Translations under genes and position numbers: made by a program
The notes under the pieces: generated by a model
The model's database searches: none
What the model was told of the DNA's origin: nothing
The model's input: the letters and a program-made list of their open reading frames with translations, nothing else
Assembly: GCF_900457465.1 (NCBI RefSeq)
Contig: NZ_UAUU01000011.1
Location: 1,364,001-1,428,000, forward strand
Source: Sphingobacterium multivorum
GTDB taxonomy: Bacteria; Bacteroidota; Bacteroidia; Sphingobacteriales; Sphingobacteriaceae
DNA: 64,000 nucleotides
Reading direction: 5' to 3'
Part shown: piece after piece, positions 45,875 to 55,866 of the stretch
How the letters are laid out: each line of letters starts with the position of its first letter
Numbering within the stretch: the first letter of the stretch is position 1

Positions 45875-45913
45875 TTAAACACTTGTTTAAATTAAACGTT
45901 TGGTTTAACTTTG
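45875..45913 (+). promoter_or_regulatory. TetR-type double operator overlapping a promoter
   Basis: Two adjacent palindromes: TTAAACACTTGTTTAA (45875-45890) and TTAAACGTTTGGTTTAA (45892-45908), both with TTAAAC/GTTTAA arms. The second overlaps a -7 element, TAACTTTG at 45906-45913. They lie about 75 bases upstream of the tetR start, as expected for an autoregulated repressor-efflux operon. Confidence 0.75.
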
Positions 45914-45988
45914 TCGCGCATTTAGCGAGAACGTCTTTTATTATCGCTATGAATATGCGATGGTATCTTTAAAAGATCGAGGTTTAAA

Positions 45989-46604
45989 ATGGAATTTAAC
46001 GAGAAACAGATTGATATTTACTTGCAGCTGAGCGTCTTTTTGCAACAAAAGGGTTTGATGGGACTCCGTGCGTGATATTGCCAACGAAGCGAATGTAAAT
46101 GTTGCAATGATCAACTATTATTTTGGATCAAAGGACAAGTTGCTGGATACGTTTTTTGAGTGGCGTGTTCCTGATTTTATGATCAATGTGGATGAGTTGG
46201 CGCTTATTGACAATGCGCTAGACAAAATAGACGCGATGGTAAATCGATCAATTAAATCGATGAATTCGCATCGTAAGCTGTATCATATCATTACCATTGA
46301 AAGTTCACTAAAACAGCGGATGCTGATCTCTGAAGCATTCAGGAAGCTCAAATTGCATAACCTGGAGGTTATTTCTTCCGTGATCAATGAAGGTGTAGAA
46401 CAGGGGGTGTTCAAAGGTGGATATGATCCAATTTTAATCCATTCGATGATGATGGGAACTTTTATGAATTTCCAAATGAATCATTGCTTTTTGCAAGATC
46501 AGTTGCATATCGATAACGATGAAGAATATGCAAATTATATAGAAACAACTTTAACAGAATTTATACAGACAACAATTAAAGCTTTATTGACATATGAAAA
46601 ATAA
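45989..46604 (+). CDS. TetR/AcrR family repressor (two indels in the DNA-binding domain)
   Basis: Ligand-responsive repressor, likely of its own efflux operon. The frame that is open at full length starts only at 46068. Reading from the ATG at 45989 and restoring one T near 46017-46019 and one T at 46065 gives MEFNEKQIDI, LLAAERLFA, TKGFDGTSVRDIANEANVN and VAMINYYFGSKDKLLDTFFE, the complete helix-turn-helix. The ligand-binding half continues to 46604 (about 205 residues). It overlaps the tolC-like gene by 11 bases. Confidence 0.9.
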
Positions 46605-47904
46605 GTTGGCCAATTTGAGTGCTTTATTGCTTTTAAGTCCCATGGGTTTGTTGGCACAGGACAACAAGCACATGACTTTGGAAGAAATAATTCACTTGGC
46701 CGCAAATCAAAGCGTGGAAGCGAAGTCTGCCGACACCAAGATATTGGGTAGGCAGCTCGAGGTGGAAACGGCCAAATCGAAACAACTTCCCGATGCAAAA
46801 TTGAGTGGACAATACATGGCTATGACCACACCAAATGTGAATTTAAAGTTGGCTTTAGGTGAGGGGGGATCTGCTCCAGATATCGCTGCAAACCAATTGT
46901 GGTTGGGTCAGGCTTCGGTGAGTATGCCAATCTATACCGGTGGCAGAATTAAGGGCGGCATTGATATTGCAAAGGATGTATTGAAAGCCGAGGAATACAA
47001 TGCTGTAGCGAGCAAAGAACAATTGGCTATACGTGCAGTAAATCTTTATTTGAGTCTTTATAAGGCTCAACAAACCAATTTGTTGATTGCTGAAAATATT
47101 AAGCAGTCGGAGCAACGTGTTTCGGATTTTAAAGCGATGTTGGATAATGGTTTGATCGCACGTAATGACTTATTAAAAGCAGAACTGCAGCTTTCAAACT
47201 ATCAGGTTTCGCTTCAGGAAGCACAGAAAAATATCAAGGTGCTGAATTATCAATTGGCTAATTTCTTGAAAATTGATGAAGATACCCAACTGGATCAGAT
47301 CAATTTGGGCGAAGTCACAGGTGTGGATTTGGGCTTAAAAGCATCATATGATGCAGCAAAAACCTCGCGCTCAGATCTAAAATCGATGGAATCGCAACGT
47401 TTGGTTGCTGAAGATCAGTTGAAAGTAACAAAAGCGGCTGCCATGCCAACTGTTGCTGCAACAGCTGGATACAATGCTTTTGGTCTTCAAAAGGTGGTTA
47501 CCGTGACGAATGCTGCCATGGTTGGCATCGGCGTTTCTTACGATATCGGTTCGCTTTACAAAAATAAAAGAGAAGTGAATGTGGCAAAAAACCGTATCAA
47601 GGAAATTGATGAGCATATTGAATTATTAAATGACAAGGTAAAAGTGCAGGTTCAACAGGCCAATGAAAACTATATGCTGGCACAAAAGCAGGATGTGGTC
47701 TATCATCAGGCGGTGGATCAGGCTGTTGAAAATTATCGGATCACCAAAGATAAGTACGATAATGGTATCGCAGATACCGACGACTTGTTGACCGCAGACG
47801 TACAGCAGCTGCAAAGCAAGATCAATCTGGCAATCAGCAAAGCAAACACCATTGAAAAATATTACGACCTGCTGTTAGCAAATGGGTCTTTAAACATTAA
47901 ATAG
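46594..47904 (+). CDS. TolC family outer membrane efflux protein
   Basis: Outer membrane channel of the EmrAB-like system. 436 residues with a signal peptide (ALLLLSPMGLLAQ) and two outer-membrane-efflux repeats rich in heptad-like helices, for example KDVLKAEEYNAVASKEQLAI, DNGLIARNDLLKAELQLSNY, and in the second half YDNGIADTDDLLTADVQQLQ. The start overlaps the end of tetR, so the operon is translationally linked; the adaptor gene follows 14 bases after its stop. Confidence 0.93.
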   Translation: MKNKLANLSALLLLSPMGLLAQDNKHMTLEEIIHLAANQSVEAKSADTKILGRQLEVETAKSKQLPDAKLSGQYMAMTTPNVNLKLALGEGGSAPDIAANQLWLGQASVSMPIYTGGRIKGGIDIAKDVLKAEEYNAVASKEQLAIRAVNLYLSLYKAQQTNLLIAENIKQSEQRVSDFKAMLDNGLIARNDLLKAELQLSNYQVSLQEAQKNIKVLNYQLANFLKIDEDTQLDQINLGEVTGVDLGLKASYDAAKTSRSDLKSMESQRLVAEDQLKVTKAAAMPTVAATAGYNAFGLQKVVTVTNAAMVGIGVSYDIGSLYKNKREVNVAKNRIKEIDEHIELLNDKVKVQVQQANENYMLAQKQDVVYHQAVDQAVENYRITKDKYDNGIADTDDLLTADVQQLQSKINLAISKANTIEKYYDLLLANGSLNIK

Positions 47905-47918
47905 CAATTAATCTAGAC

Positions 47919-49022
47919 ATGGAAAATACAGTAGAAAACGCACCTGAAAAAAAAGGTACAAATAAAAAATTTACAATTGTTTTGGCTGCATTGGTCATCT
48001 TCGGAGGGGCTTATGGGGCGTATAAATATATGCATGGCCAGGCGCATGAGACTACAGACGATGCGCAGGTAGAGAAAAACATGAGCCCGATCATTCCACG
48101 GGTGGGTGGTTTTATCGCTAAAGTCTATGTAAAGGACAATGATTTGGTTAAAAAAGGGGATACGTTATTTACCATTGAGAGTCAAGACTATCAGGTTCGT
48201 GTGGACGAGGCATTAGCAGCCTTGGCAGCAGCTCAAAGTAGCTTTGATGTTTCAAAGGCAGATGTATCTGCGTCTTCGGCTAATGTGGCGATCTCAGATG
48301 CAACGATTCAATCCAATTTAGGCAGCATCGATGCGGCACGTATTCGTGCTAAGCAAGCGAACAATGATTATATCCGCTACCAAAACTTATACAATAACCA
48401 GTCCATTACGAAACAGCAGTACGAGCAGGCATTGACTGCGAAATTGGAAGCCGACAAGCAGGTTGAAATTTTGCAACAGCAACGCAATGCCAGTGCGTCG
48501 CAACGTAATGCAATCGTCAGTAAGACTACAGTGGCTTCAAAACAAACTTCTGTTGCTGAGGCGAATATAAAAAGAGCGAATGCACAGCTTGAGGCGGCTA
48601 AATTGAACCTTTCTTATACCGCGGTACTGGCTTCTGTGGATGGTCAGGTATCCAACATTAAGGTTCAGCCTGGACAAATGGTCAATCCAGGTCAGTCTTT
48701 ATTCTACATTGTCGATAATATTGAAACATGGGTAGTAGCCAACTTTAAAGAGACGCAATTGGAAAAAATGAAGCCTGGTCAAAAGGTGGGGATCAAAGTG
48801 GATGCTTATCCTAATATCGAATTTGAAGGTGAAGTAAATTCTTTCTCACCGGCGACAGGATCGCGTTTTTCTTTATTGCCGCCAGATAATGCGACTGGTA
48901 ACTTTGTGAAGACTGTTCAGCGTTTACCTGTAAAAATCAAATTGACAAAAGACAATAAAGCAGAAAATGTGGCTTTGCTCAGACCGGGCATGAATGCTGA
49001 CGTAGATGTGCATGTTCAATAA
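47919..49022 (+). CDS. emrA: HlyD/EmrA family periplasmic adaptor
   Basis: Membrane fusion protein of 367 residues joining an MFS pump to TolC. One N-terminal transmembrane helix (FTIVLAALVIFGGAYGAYKY, about residues 19-38), then TTDDAQVEKNMSPIIPRVGG (lipoyl half, typical EmrA), a long coiled coil (about 95-215) and LSYTAVLASVDGQVSNIKVQ with PGQMVNPGQ. The next gene starts 2 bases later. Confidence 0.94.
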   Translation: MENTVENAPEKKGTNKKFTIVLAALVIFGGAYGAYKYMHGQAHETTDDAQVEKNMSPIIPRVGGFIAKVYVKDNDLVKKGDTLFTIESQDYQVRVDEALAALAAAQSSFDVSKADVSASSANVAISDATIQSNLGSIDAARIRAKQANNDYIRYQNLYNNQSITKQQYEQALTAKLEADKQVEILQQQRNASASQRNAIVSKTTVASKQTSVAEANIKRANAQLEAAKLNLSYTAVLASVDGQVSNIKVQPGQMVNPGQSLFYIVDNIETWVVANFKETQLEKMKPGQKVGIKVDAYPNIEFEGEVNSFSPATGSRFSLLPPDNATGNFVKTVQRLPVKIKLTKDNKAENVALLRPGMNADVDVHVQ

Positions 49023-49024
49023 CT

Positions 49025-50610
49025 ATGGAAAATTTAAATCAACAAGACAGTCTGGTTGAATATGGTTTTCGACGTGTTGTAATCACGATTACAGCGGTGC
49101 TTTGTGCGCTGTTGGAAATCGTGGATACAACCATCGTCAACGTGGCTCTGAACGACATGAAAGGTTCGTTGGGGGCGACCTTGACAGATGTGGCATGGGT
49201 TATCACGGCTTACGCAATCGCCAACGTAATTGTGATTCCGATGACCAGCTGGTTGTCCCAAACAATTTGGACGGAGAAATTACTTTGCTGCGTCTATTAT
49301 CATATTCACAGTATCTTCATTTTTATGTGGTAACGCGACCAATATTTGGGAGCTTGTTGCATTTCGTTTTATACAAGGGATGGGCGGGGGGAGCGTTGTT
49401 AGTAACAGCGCAGACCATTATTACAGAAAGTTACCCGAAGGAAAAACGTAGTATGGCTCAGGCTATCTATGGTATGGGGGTAATTATTGGTCCAACGCTA
49501 GGCCCACCGTTAGGTGGATATATTATCGATAATTTCTCCTGGCCATATATATTCTATATCAATGTGCCGTTAGGGATTATTGCGACCTTGTTGACCTTAT
49601 CTTTTGTGCGCAGCCCTAAATATAGCCAAAAGCAATCTGCAAAGGAAGTGGATTGGTTTGGTATGATCTTTTTGATCATGTTTATTGGTTCCCTTCAGTT
49701 TGTATTGGAACATGGACAACAGGATGATTGGTTTGACGATCCATTGATTTTAGGCTTGTCAATCTTGTCTGTTTTCGGACTATTGTTCTTTATATGGCGG
49801 GAATTGGTCTATGATAAACCCATTGTTAACTTGCGGGTATTGAAGGATAAGAATTTGCAGGTTGGTGTAGTGATGAGTTTTATTCTTGGTTTCGGCTTGT
49901 TTGGATCGACTTTTATTATTCCAATCTATACACAGTCGATATTGGGATGGACGGCCACAGACGCAGGTTTGTTATTGTTGCCAAGTTCAATCATGACCGG
50001 TATCATGATGCCTTTTATTGGGAAGATGATCCAAAATGGTGTTCCCCAAAAATATATGGTTGCCGTAGGACTAAGTATCTTTTTTGGCTTCTGTTTTTGG
50101 ATGTACAGTCTCATGACCAATGATACGGGAGCAGAGCACATGTTTTGGCCCCTAATTCTCCGTGGAGTTGGCTTAGGATTGTTGTTCGTACCTGTCATGA
50201 CACTCTCCCTATCGACATTACATGGTAAGTCAATCGGTGAAGGAGCTGCCTTTACAGGGATGATGCGCCAGCTGGGTGGTTCGTTTGGTATAGCCTTAAT
50301 TACGACATTTATTGCCCGTGATAGCCAAAAACATCGCGTCGATCTGGTGGCTAATTTAGATCCAAGCAAGTTTGATGTGCAACAACGGGTGCAGCAATTG
50401 CAAATGAGCTTTCAGGCGAAAGGTTTTTCGCCCAATGAAGCTTTGGCCAAAGCACACCAGATACTCGATATGAGCGTGATGAAACAGGCTACTGTATTAT
50501 CCTACATGGATGTGTTTTTATATCTGGGTGTGGTATTTTTGCTGTGTGTCCCCTTTGTCTTGATGATCAAACAAGGAAAGACGCAGATCGATATGTCCAG
50601 TGTGCATTAG
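49025..50610 (+). CDS. emrB: DHA2 family MFS drug exporter (EmrB-like, two indels)
   Basis: A 14-helix drug:H+ antiporter of about 528 residues. ALLEIVDTTIVNVALNDMKG is the DHA2 helix-1 motif and TDVAWVITAYAIANVIVIPM helix 2. As read the frame fails after SWLSQ. Dropping one A at 49260-49262 gives QFGRRNYFAASIIIFTVSSF and FRFIQGMGG; dropping one G from the run 49386-49391 gives GALLVTAQTIITESYPKEKR, with GPTLGPPLGGYI (motif C) following. Last gene of the TetR operon, ended by a strong terminator. Confidence 0.92.
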
Positions 50611-50681
50611 CATTTAAATAGTCCGGTAAGCTGGTATCACGGTGACTTGTCAGTAAAGTACTGGTTATCGTTCAGTCAGAA

Positions 50682-50718
50682 GTCCTCAAAAAGTGTTTAG
50701 CTTTTTGAGGATTTTTTT
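50682..50718 (+). terminator. Rho-independent terminator after the emrB-like gene
   Basis: TCCTCAAAAAG / CTTTTTGAGGA hairpin with a 7-base loop and a T7 tail. The rest of the gap 50611-50947 is AT-rich leader for the next gene, with nothing else recognisable. Confidence 0.92.
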
Positions 50719-50947
50719 GTGCATTTTCTTTTGCGATAGAAAAGTCCTTAAGGTTGGCGTTTGGTCTTGTCTAAACAGGAGCAAGCATACCTTTGATCAA
50801 TTGAAAAACCATAAATTGAAAAACCTGATTTAAAATTGATTGTTTAATAATAAAGAGTTTGAAAGAATTTATCTTTTGGCATCATAAAAGACGAATCTTA
50901 TCAAATAGCGACTCAGGTAGATTGTTTGTCTTTAAAATAGCAAATGG

Positions 50948-52177
50948 ATGTATACGGAAAAACTTAATTTTTTGGCATTTATCATTCCCTTATTTTTAAT
51001 TCTGATGGTGTTGGAATATGGGTATAGCCTCAAAAAACAGAAACGTTTTTATTCTTTTGATGAATCGATCTCAAATCTTAATGTTGGTATCGTTGAGCGT
51101 ATGTGTGATATGTTTTCCGTTAGTTTATTTTACTTTTTTTTCGTTTGGGTGTATCAAAATTTTGCGATATTTCAGATTGAAGCTAATGTTTGGACCTGGG
51201 TTATACTTTTCCTATTTACAGATTTTCTCTGGTATTGGTATCATCGCTATAGCCATGAAATAAACCTATTGTGGGCTGCGCACGTTGTACATCACCAAAG
51301 TGAAGATTATAACTTTACGGTGGCGGCCCGGATCACCATATTTCAAGCCGTTTTCCGTTCGTTATTTTGGGCTTTTATCCCCCTTTTGGGTTTCCCGCCC
51401 TTTATGATGACCGCTATTCTGTTGATTCATGGCGTGTATCCATTTTTCTCCCATACGCAGACTGTTGGAAATTTGGGTATTTTGGAGCGGCTATTTGTAA
51501 CGCCTTCCCATCATCGGGTGCATCATAGCAGCAACGAAATCTATCTGGATAAGAATTATGGGGATATCCTGATTATTTGGGATAAGCTGTTTGGAACATT
51601 TATATCGGAACAAAAGGAGGAGCCTTGTGTCTATGGGCTCACAAAGCCCATTCACCGCTATACTTTTCTATGGCAGCATTTTCATTATTTATTTGAAATT
51701 GGTTTGTCATTTAAGCGGGCGAAAGGATTTGGGAACAAAATGCGGACTATATTCGGTAAGCCTGACGATATACAGCCTGAAATTCGCGAAGAACTGGAAG
51801 AGCGCATATTTGCCGGAGCTAAGCCGCAAGTTCATGCGCAGGCGTTAAGCCGCTATATCTTTTTTCAGTCCATGTTGACGATGACACTTCTTTTTTTCTT
51901 TCTGCTTTATGGTAATTATCAGCAACTGATACAACTCGTTATTGGCGGGGGATTTATTCTTTGTAGTGTTATTTGTATTGGAGGACTTCTAGAACATGAA
52001 GACTGGGTTTTTCCACTTGAGATGCTGCGGTTATTCTTATTACTACTGTATATTGGTCTAACTTTTTATTCACCATTGGGACTTGTTTTGGTAGGATGTT
52101 TCGCTTTGATTCAATTGATTTTTTATCGACCGTTAGCAGTTCGCTATAAAAAAGTTTTGCGTCTTGAAAGACGTTGA
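50948..52177 (+). CDS. Sterol desaturase / fatty acid hydroxylase family protein
   Basis: Integral-membrane di-iron oxygenase family, 409 residues. The histidine clusters are HRYSHEINLLWAAHVVHHQ (HxxxH and HxxHH), then HGVYPFFSHTQ and TPSHHRVHHSSN. Hydrophobic helices flank them, and the C-terminal 120 residues add about four more helices. Substrate not known; in this lineage a lipid such as a fatty acid, sphingoid base, carotenoid or alkylglycerol is plausible (inference). Stands alone after the efflux operon. Confidence 0.87.
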   Translation: MYTEKLNFLAFIIPLFLILMVLEYGYSLKKQKRFYSFDESISNLNVGIVERMCDMFSVSLFYFFFVWVYQNFAIFQIEANVWTWVILFLFTDFLWYWYHRYSHEINLLWAAHVVHHQSEDYNFTVAARITIFQAVFRSLFWAFIPLLGFPPFMMTAILLIHGVYPFFSHTQTVGNLGILERLFVTPSHHRVHHSSNEIYLDKNYGDILIIWDKLFGTFISEQKEEPCVYGLTKPIHRYTFLWQHFHYLFEIGLSFKRAKGFGNKMRTIFGKPDDIQPEIREELEERIFAGAKPQVHAQALSRYIFFQSMLTMTLLFFFLLYGNYQQLIQLVIGGGFILCSVICIGGLLEHEDWVFPLEMLRLFLLLLYIGLTFYSPLGLVLVGCFALIQLIFYRPLAVRYKKVLRLERR

Positions 52178-52260
52178 ATTTATCCGTATGAGTTCTTGTC
52201 GTTGGAAGTAAGCATCTATTGTTTCATATTTCATCATTTAATTGATCTTTTATCTGTATA

Positions 52261-52276
52261 GCAAGCAAGCAAGCAA
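52261..52276 (+). repeat. GCAA tetranucleotide repeat, four copies
   Basis: GCAAGCAAGCAAGCAA followed by GTAAG, between the convergent desaturase and GT4 genes. Too short to interpret. Confidence 0.6.
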
Positions 52277-52358
52277 GTAAGTTCTATAAACAATGCCTTT
52301 TGAAGAGCTTTCCGCGTGGATGACAGAAGCAGTCAACTTGATGCGGTATTACGTTCAA

Positions 52359-53513
52359 TTATTTATCTGCTGCTGTAATTAAGTCTGCAAATGATTGGCA
52401 ATAGGATCTGGCCATAATATCCCAGCTATATTGTTTTAGGGTATTCTGTTTAAATTGTAGGCTTAGCTTTTTATAGTGGACTGGATCTTCTAAAATGGCT
52501 TGAAGTTGTTCGATCCATGCGTTTTGGTTTTCGCTTGGCAGGAGAAGCCCATTGTAATTGTGTGTAACGGCGCTTGTAATTCCTTCTAATTCGGCGGCAA
52601 CAACAATTGTGCCTGCTGTGGAAGCTTCTAGGCAGACGAGCCCAAAGCCTTCCATATCACCGGCCATTTCAATATTGGGCATCAAAAAGGCCTGTGCGTT
52701 GGTCAGGAGGCTTTGCAGTTGTTCGAATGGAACTTTTCCAAGATGTTCAATTTTTTCGGGGTATGCTTTCAGTAATTTTCGGATGGCCCCTTGATCGGTG
52801 GGAAATCCGAGGAATAGGGTGATTAAATGATTTATCTTTTTTGGTGTAAGCTGCAATAGGCGTTCTTTCCATTGCGGTTTTTGATCGAATGGCCCCACCA
52901 TTAGTAATTTGAAATCGCCCTGAATCGCGGGGATGACATGTTTCATCAACCACGAGAAGCCCTTCCGCTTAACAGGGCGTCCCAAAGTGATAAAATAGGG
53001 CCTGCTTTCGCAGGTTGGTTCATTGTTTTGAGTGGAGCAGTGTATCGGATCTACACCGTTGGGTATAACAATGATTTTGGATGGATCGATACCGCGTAAC
53101 TGTGCGGCGTCGGCGGTGGCTTGGCTAACGGCAATAAGCTGATCAAAAGTGTTAAACCGCGGTATAATCTTACGTTGAAAATAACGAAGTGGAAAAACGA
53201 TATCCAGACCGTGAAGCGTGACAGCACGTTTTAAATGGGTATATCCTTTGTGAAAAGAGGCGAAGGACGCAATTAATCCATCATTAAAGTGGATAAGCTT
53301 GATGCCGGGGTTATCGTTAATTTTGGCTAGAATGCGGCGATTCAGTAGGAAGAAGAAGGCTAAAAGAGGTTCCCTATTGTCATAGACTAAGGTGTGTACC
53401 TTCAAGTAAAGAGCCGCAGTATTGATCAGTTCAAAGCTTTGTTTTTCCATACCGCCAACACTTGGGGGATATTTGTGGCTGACAAATAGTATTTCTATTT
53501 CAGATGGATACAT
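52359..53513 (-). CDS. GT4 family glycosyltransferase
   Basis: A 384-residue GT-B enzyme, last gene of a three-gene operon. FVSHKYPPSVGGMEKQSFEL is the classical GT4 N-terminus; VIPNGVDP and FITLGRPVKRKGFSWLMKHV mark the interdomain region, and GFGLVCLEASTAGTIVVAAE is the nucleotide-sugar donor motif (E-x7-E). The start overlaps the flippase-like gene by 14 bases. Likely adds a sugar to a membrane lipid or surface glycan; specificity unknown. Confidence 0.9.
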   Translation of the reverse strand: MYPSEIEILFVSHKYPPSVGGMEKQSFELINTAALYLKVHTLVYDNREPLLAFFFLLNRRILAKINDNPGIKLIHFNDGLIASFASFHKGYTHLKRAVTLHGLDIVFPLRYFQRKIIPRFNTFDQLIAVSQATADAAQLRGIDPSKIIVIPNGVDPIHCSTQNNEPTCESRPYFITLGRPVKRKGFSWLMKHVIPAIQGDFKLLMVGPFDQKPQWKERLLQLTPKKINHLITLFLGFPTDQGAIRKLLKAYPEKIEHLGKVPFEQLQSLLTNAQAFLMPNIEMAGDMEGFGLVCLEASTAGTIVVAAELEGITSAVTHNYNGLLLPSENQNAWIEQLQAILEDPVHYKKLSLQFKQNTLKQYSWDIMARSYCQSFADLITAADK

Positions 53514-54501
53514 GTACTGGTTTCCTTTTGATGCATAGATAAAATATAAAACCCAGTGCTACCCAGGTGAGCTGTCGGCCGCGACGTAATAATGAAGCAC
53601 TGAGCCAAATACTACCTCCTGTAATACCGATCATATGGAGTAGGAGCTTATTGGCGATTTCTTCAATACCCAGTTGTCCTGGAATAAAAGCACCGATGCT
53701 TTTTAGCACAATGACGCTCATATCTACTATTAAACCATGTATTGGTTGTACTGAAACACCCAAAAATTTTAGAATATAATAGAATTCAAGGCTGCCAATA
53801 ATCCAATGTAGTGCAAAAAGTAAGTAAGAATACCAAAAAACCTTATTTTGATGTTTATAAAAGTCTTTTACACTCCAAAGGAGTGACTGAACATGCGCTT
53901 GTGCTTTTCCAAAAGGTGTTGCTGTTGAAGCCTTGGTTTGTGAGGGACTTTTTGCAGCTATTAACCAGTAAAGTATCAAGATCATCAAAAGAAATAAGAA
54001 CATACAGATCATATAAATTACTGGGCCTGCGTAGCGTATAATTTCATTTTTTAAAGGAGAAAATATCAACCAAATCATAGCAATCAAAAAGAGTGTCAAT
54101 TGAGACAGTACGGCAGTAATACGGGATATTGCAACCGAATTCAATCCTTCTTTTAAAGGAATGTCATAACGGGTTATCAATTGTGCCTTTAATAAATCGC
54201 CACCGATAATGCTGGTGGGATTGAATAGTCCAACGGTTTCCCCGATTTGACGGACGGCAAAGAGTTTGAGCAGATTGACCTTCTTTTTTGCAGGGCCTAA
54301 ACATATCCACCAAGCTAATGTACCTAAAAAATAGGCCGCGCAAGTTGTAAACAAAATAACGATGAAGCGATAACCAACAGAGGAGAGCTCTTTTTTCAAC
54401 GCATTTAAATCGCTTTTCGCTAAAAAGATCGTGATGGACGCCAGAATCAAAAGTAAAAAAACACCTTTGATGAGTTGGCTTGGGTTTGTTAATTTGCCCA
54501 T
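53500..54501 (-). CDS. Lysylphosphatidylglycerol synthase transmembrane-domain / UPF0104 family protein
   Basis: A 333-residue multi-pass protein (eight or so helices) of the family found as the flippase half of MprF and in AglD-like proteins. Telling segments: RQIGETVGLFNPTSIIGGDL (conserved G-D-L-L-K), AISRITAVLSQLTL and SIGAFIPGQLGIEEIANKLL near the C-terminus. Set between two overlapping GT4 genes, it may move a glycosylated lipid across the membrane (inference). Confidence 0.85.
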   Translation of the reverse strand: MGKLTNPSQLIKGVFLLLILASITIFLAKSDLNALKKELSSVGYRFIVILFTTCAAYFLGTLAWWICLGPAKKKVNLLKLFAVRQIGETVGLFNPTSIIGGDLLKAQLITRYDIPLKEGLNSVAISRITAVLSQLTLFLIAMIWLIFSPLKNEIIRYAGPVIYMICMFLFLLMILILYWLIAAKSPSQTKASTATPFGKAQAHVQSLLWSVKDFYKHQNKVFWYSYLLFALHWIIGSLEFYYILKFLGVSVQPIHGLIVDMSVIVLKSIGAFIPGQLGIEEIANKLLLHMIGITGGSIWLSASLLRRGRQLTWVALGFIFYLCIKRKPVHVSI

Positions 54502-55663
54502 GCCAAATCGACTTCCTGTGTTTTGTCTATCAATAGTTCAATGTCATTAAAATAGCGTCCAGCTAGTCTATTCCAATCCAGTTGCCCAACATAGGATAGA
54601 CCTTCAATGACGAGATTCTTTTTTAAGCTTGCGTCGGAGAGAATTTTTTTGAGGTAGTAAACATATCCAGCCGCATTTTCAGGTTGACACTTAAATCCAT
54701 TTTTTCCGTGCTGAATCAAGGAGGCCGAGCCTCCGCCGTTGGCGATAACACAAGGAAGTCCGGATGCTAATGCTTCGACGACGACGTTTCCATACGTTTC
54801 TGAGACCGACGGAAAAACAAACGCATCGGCCGAAGCATATAAAATTGCGAGCTCATCATGGCTTTTCTTTCCTAAGAAAATAGCTTTAGGCATCTCTTGC
54901 ATCGCAATTATTTTGGCTGTTCCTTCACCGACAACAATGAAATTATAGTCGAGGTTTTGGGCATGTATCTGTTGATAGATTTCAATAAGCGTTTTAATAT
55001 TTTTTTCCCAGACGATACGACTGACAAAAAGGATTGTTGGTTTGTCATTCTTTGTGATGGTCTGCAGTTGAGATAGATTCTTTTTTGGGGGTTAAACAGA
55101 GCTGTGTCTATTCCTCTTTGCCACAGTTTTAATCCTTCTTGTTGTAAGCCGATCTGCTGTAATTCATTTAGAATGGATTTGGTCGGTACATAGACAATAT
55201 CACATTTGTTGTAAAAGTTATTCATTGCTTTTTTCATCCATTGTTCAGTCGGTTTGACTAAGGGTAATATGTTTTTGAAATAATAGACAATGTATGAAAT
55301 GAAGTGTGTATGATAGATTGTAAGGACAGGAATACCTTTCCGTTTGGCATAATTCAATGCAAAAAAACCTAAAAGGGAAGGAGTTGCAATATGGATCATG
55401 TCGGGAGCAAATTTATCTAAAGCGAGCTCAAGTTTCTTTTTAATAAGCTGTGGAATAGCGAGACAATAATCGTCATTGACCGGTATTTTGAATGTGGGAA
55501 CCTTGTAAGAATGGAAATTTCGAAATTGCGTAGGGCCGCCGCCATAAATAAAGAAATAGTTGAATTTCTGCTGGTCTATACGGTTTATCAGCTGAAACAT
55601 TGTCCGTGATGCACCGTCAAAATCCTCGACGAGTATCTCTGTAAAGAAGGCTACCTTTCTCAT
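54489..55663 (-). CDS. GT4 glycosyltransferase, MgtA/PimB-like mannosyltransferase type (frameshifted)
   Basis: First gene of the glycosyltransferase-flippase operon. The N-terminal domain (FTEILVEDFDGASRTMFQLI, YHTHFISYIVYYFK, VYVPTKS, RGIDTALFNP) resembles GDP-mannose-dependent mannosyltransferases of diacylglycerol. As read it stops at 54908; adding one base at the T6 run 55081-55086 continues it as KKNLSQLQTITKNDKPTILF and VSRIVWEKNIKTLIEIYQQI, joining FVFPSVSETYGNVVVEALAS with its donor-binding Glu motif. About 391 residues. Its end overlaps the next gene by 13 bases. Confidence 0.9.
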
Positions 55664-55866
55664 GTTATTCTTATTAGGGGTTGTATAAAAATAGTTGAAA
55701 GCTGTAACCCCTATGCTATGCAGGTATTAACCTTTTGTCATTATAGTGTTTATAAATTATTAGTTTTTAATGATTTGTGAATGATTATTAAAAGTAGAAT
55801 TAATTGAATATGATAATAGAGCTAATGTTGGTGGAGTACCTTTAGAGTGAACAAAATATTCAGTCC

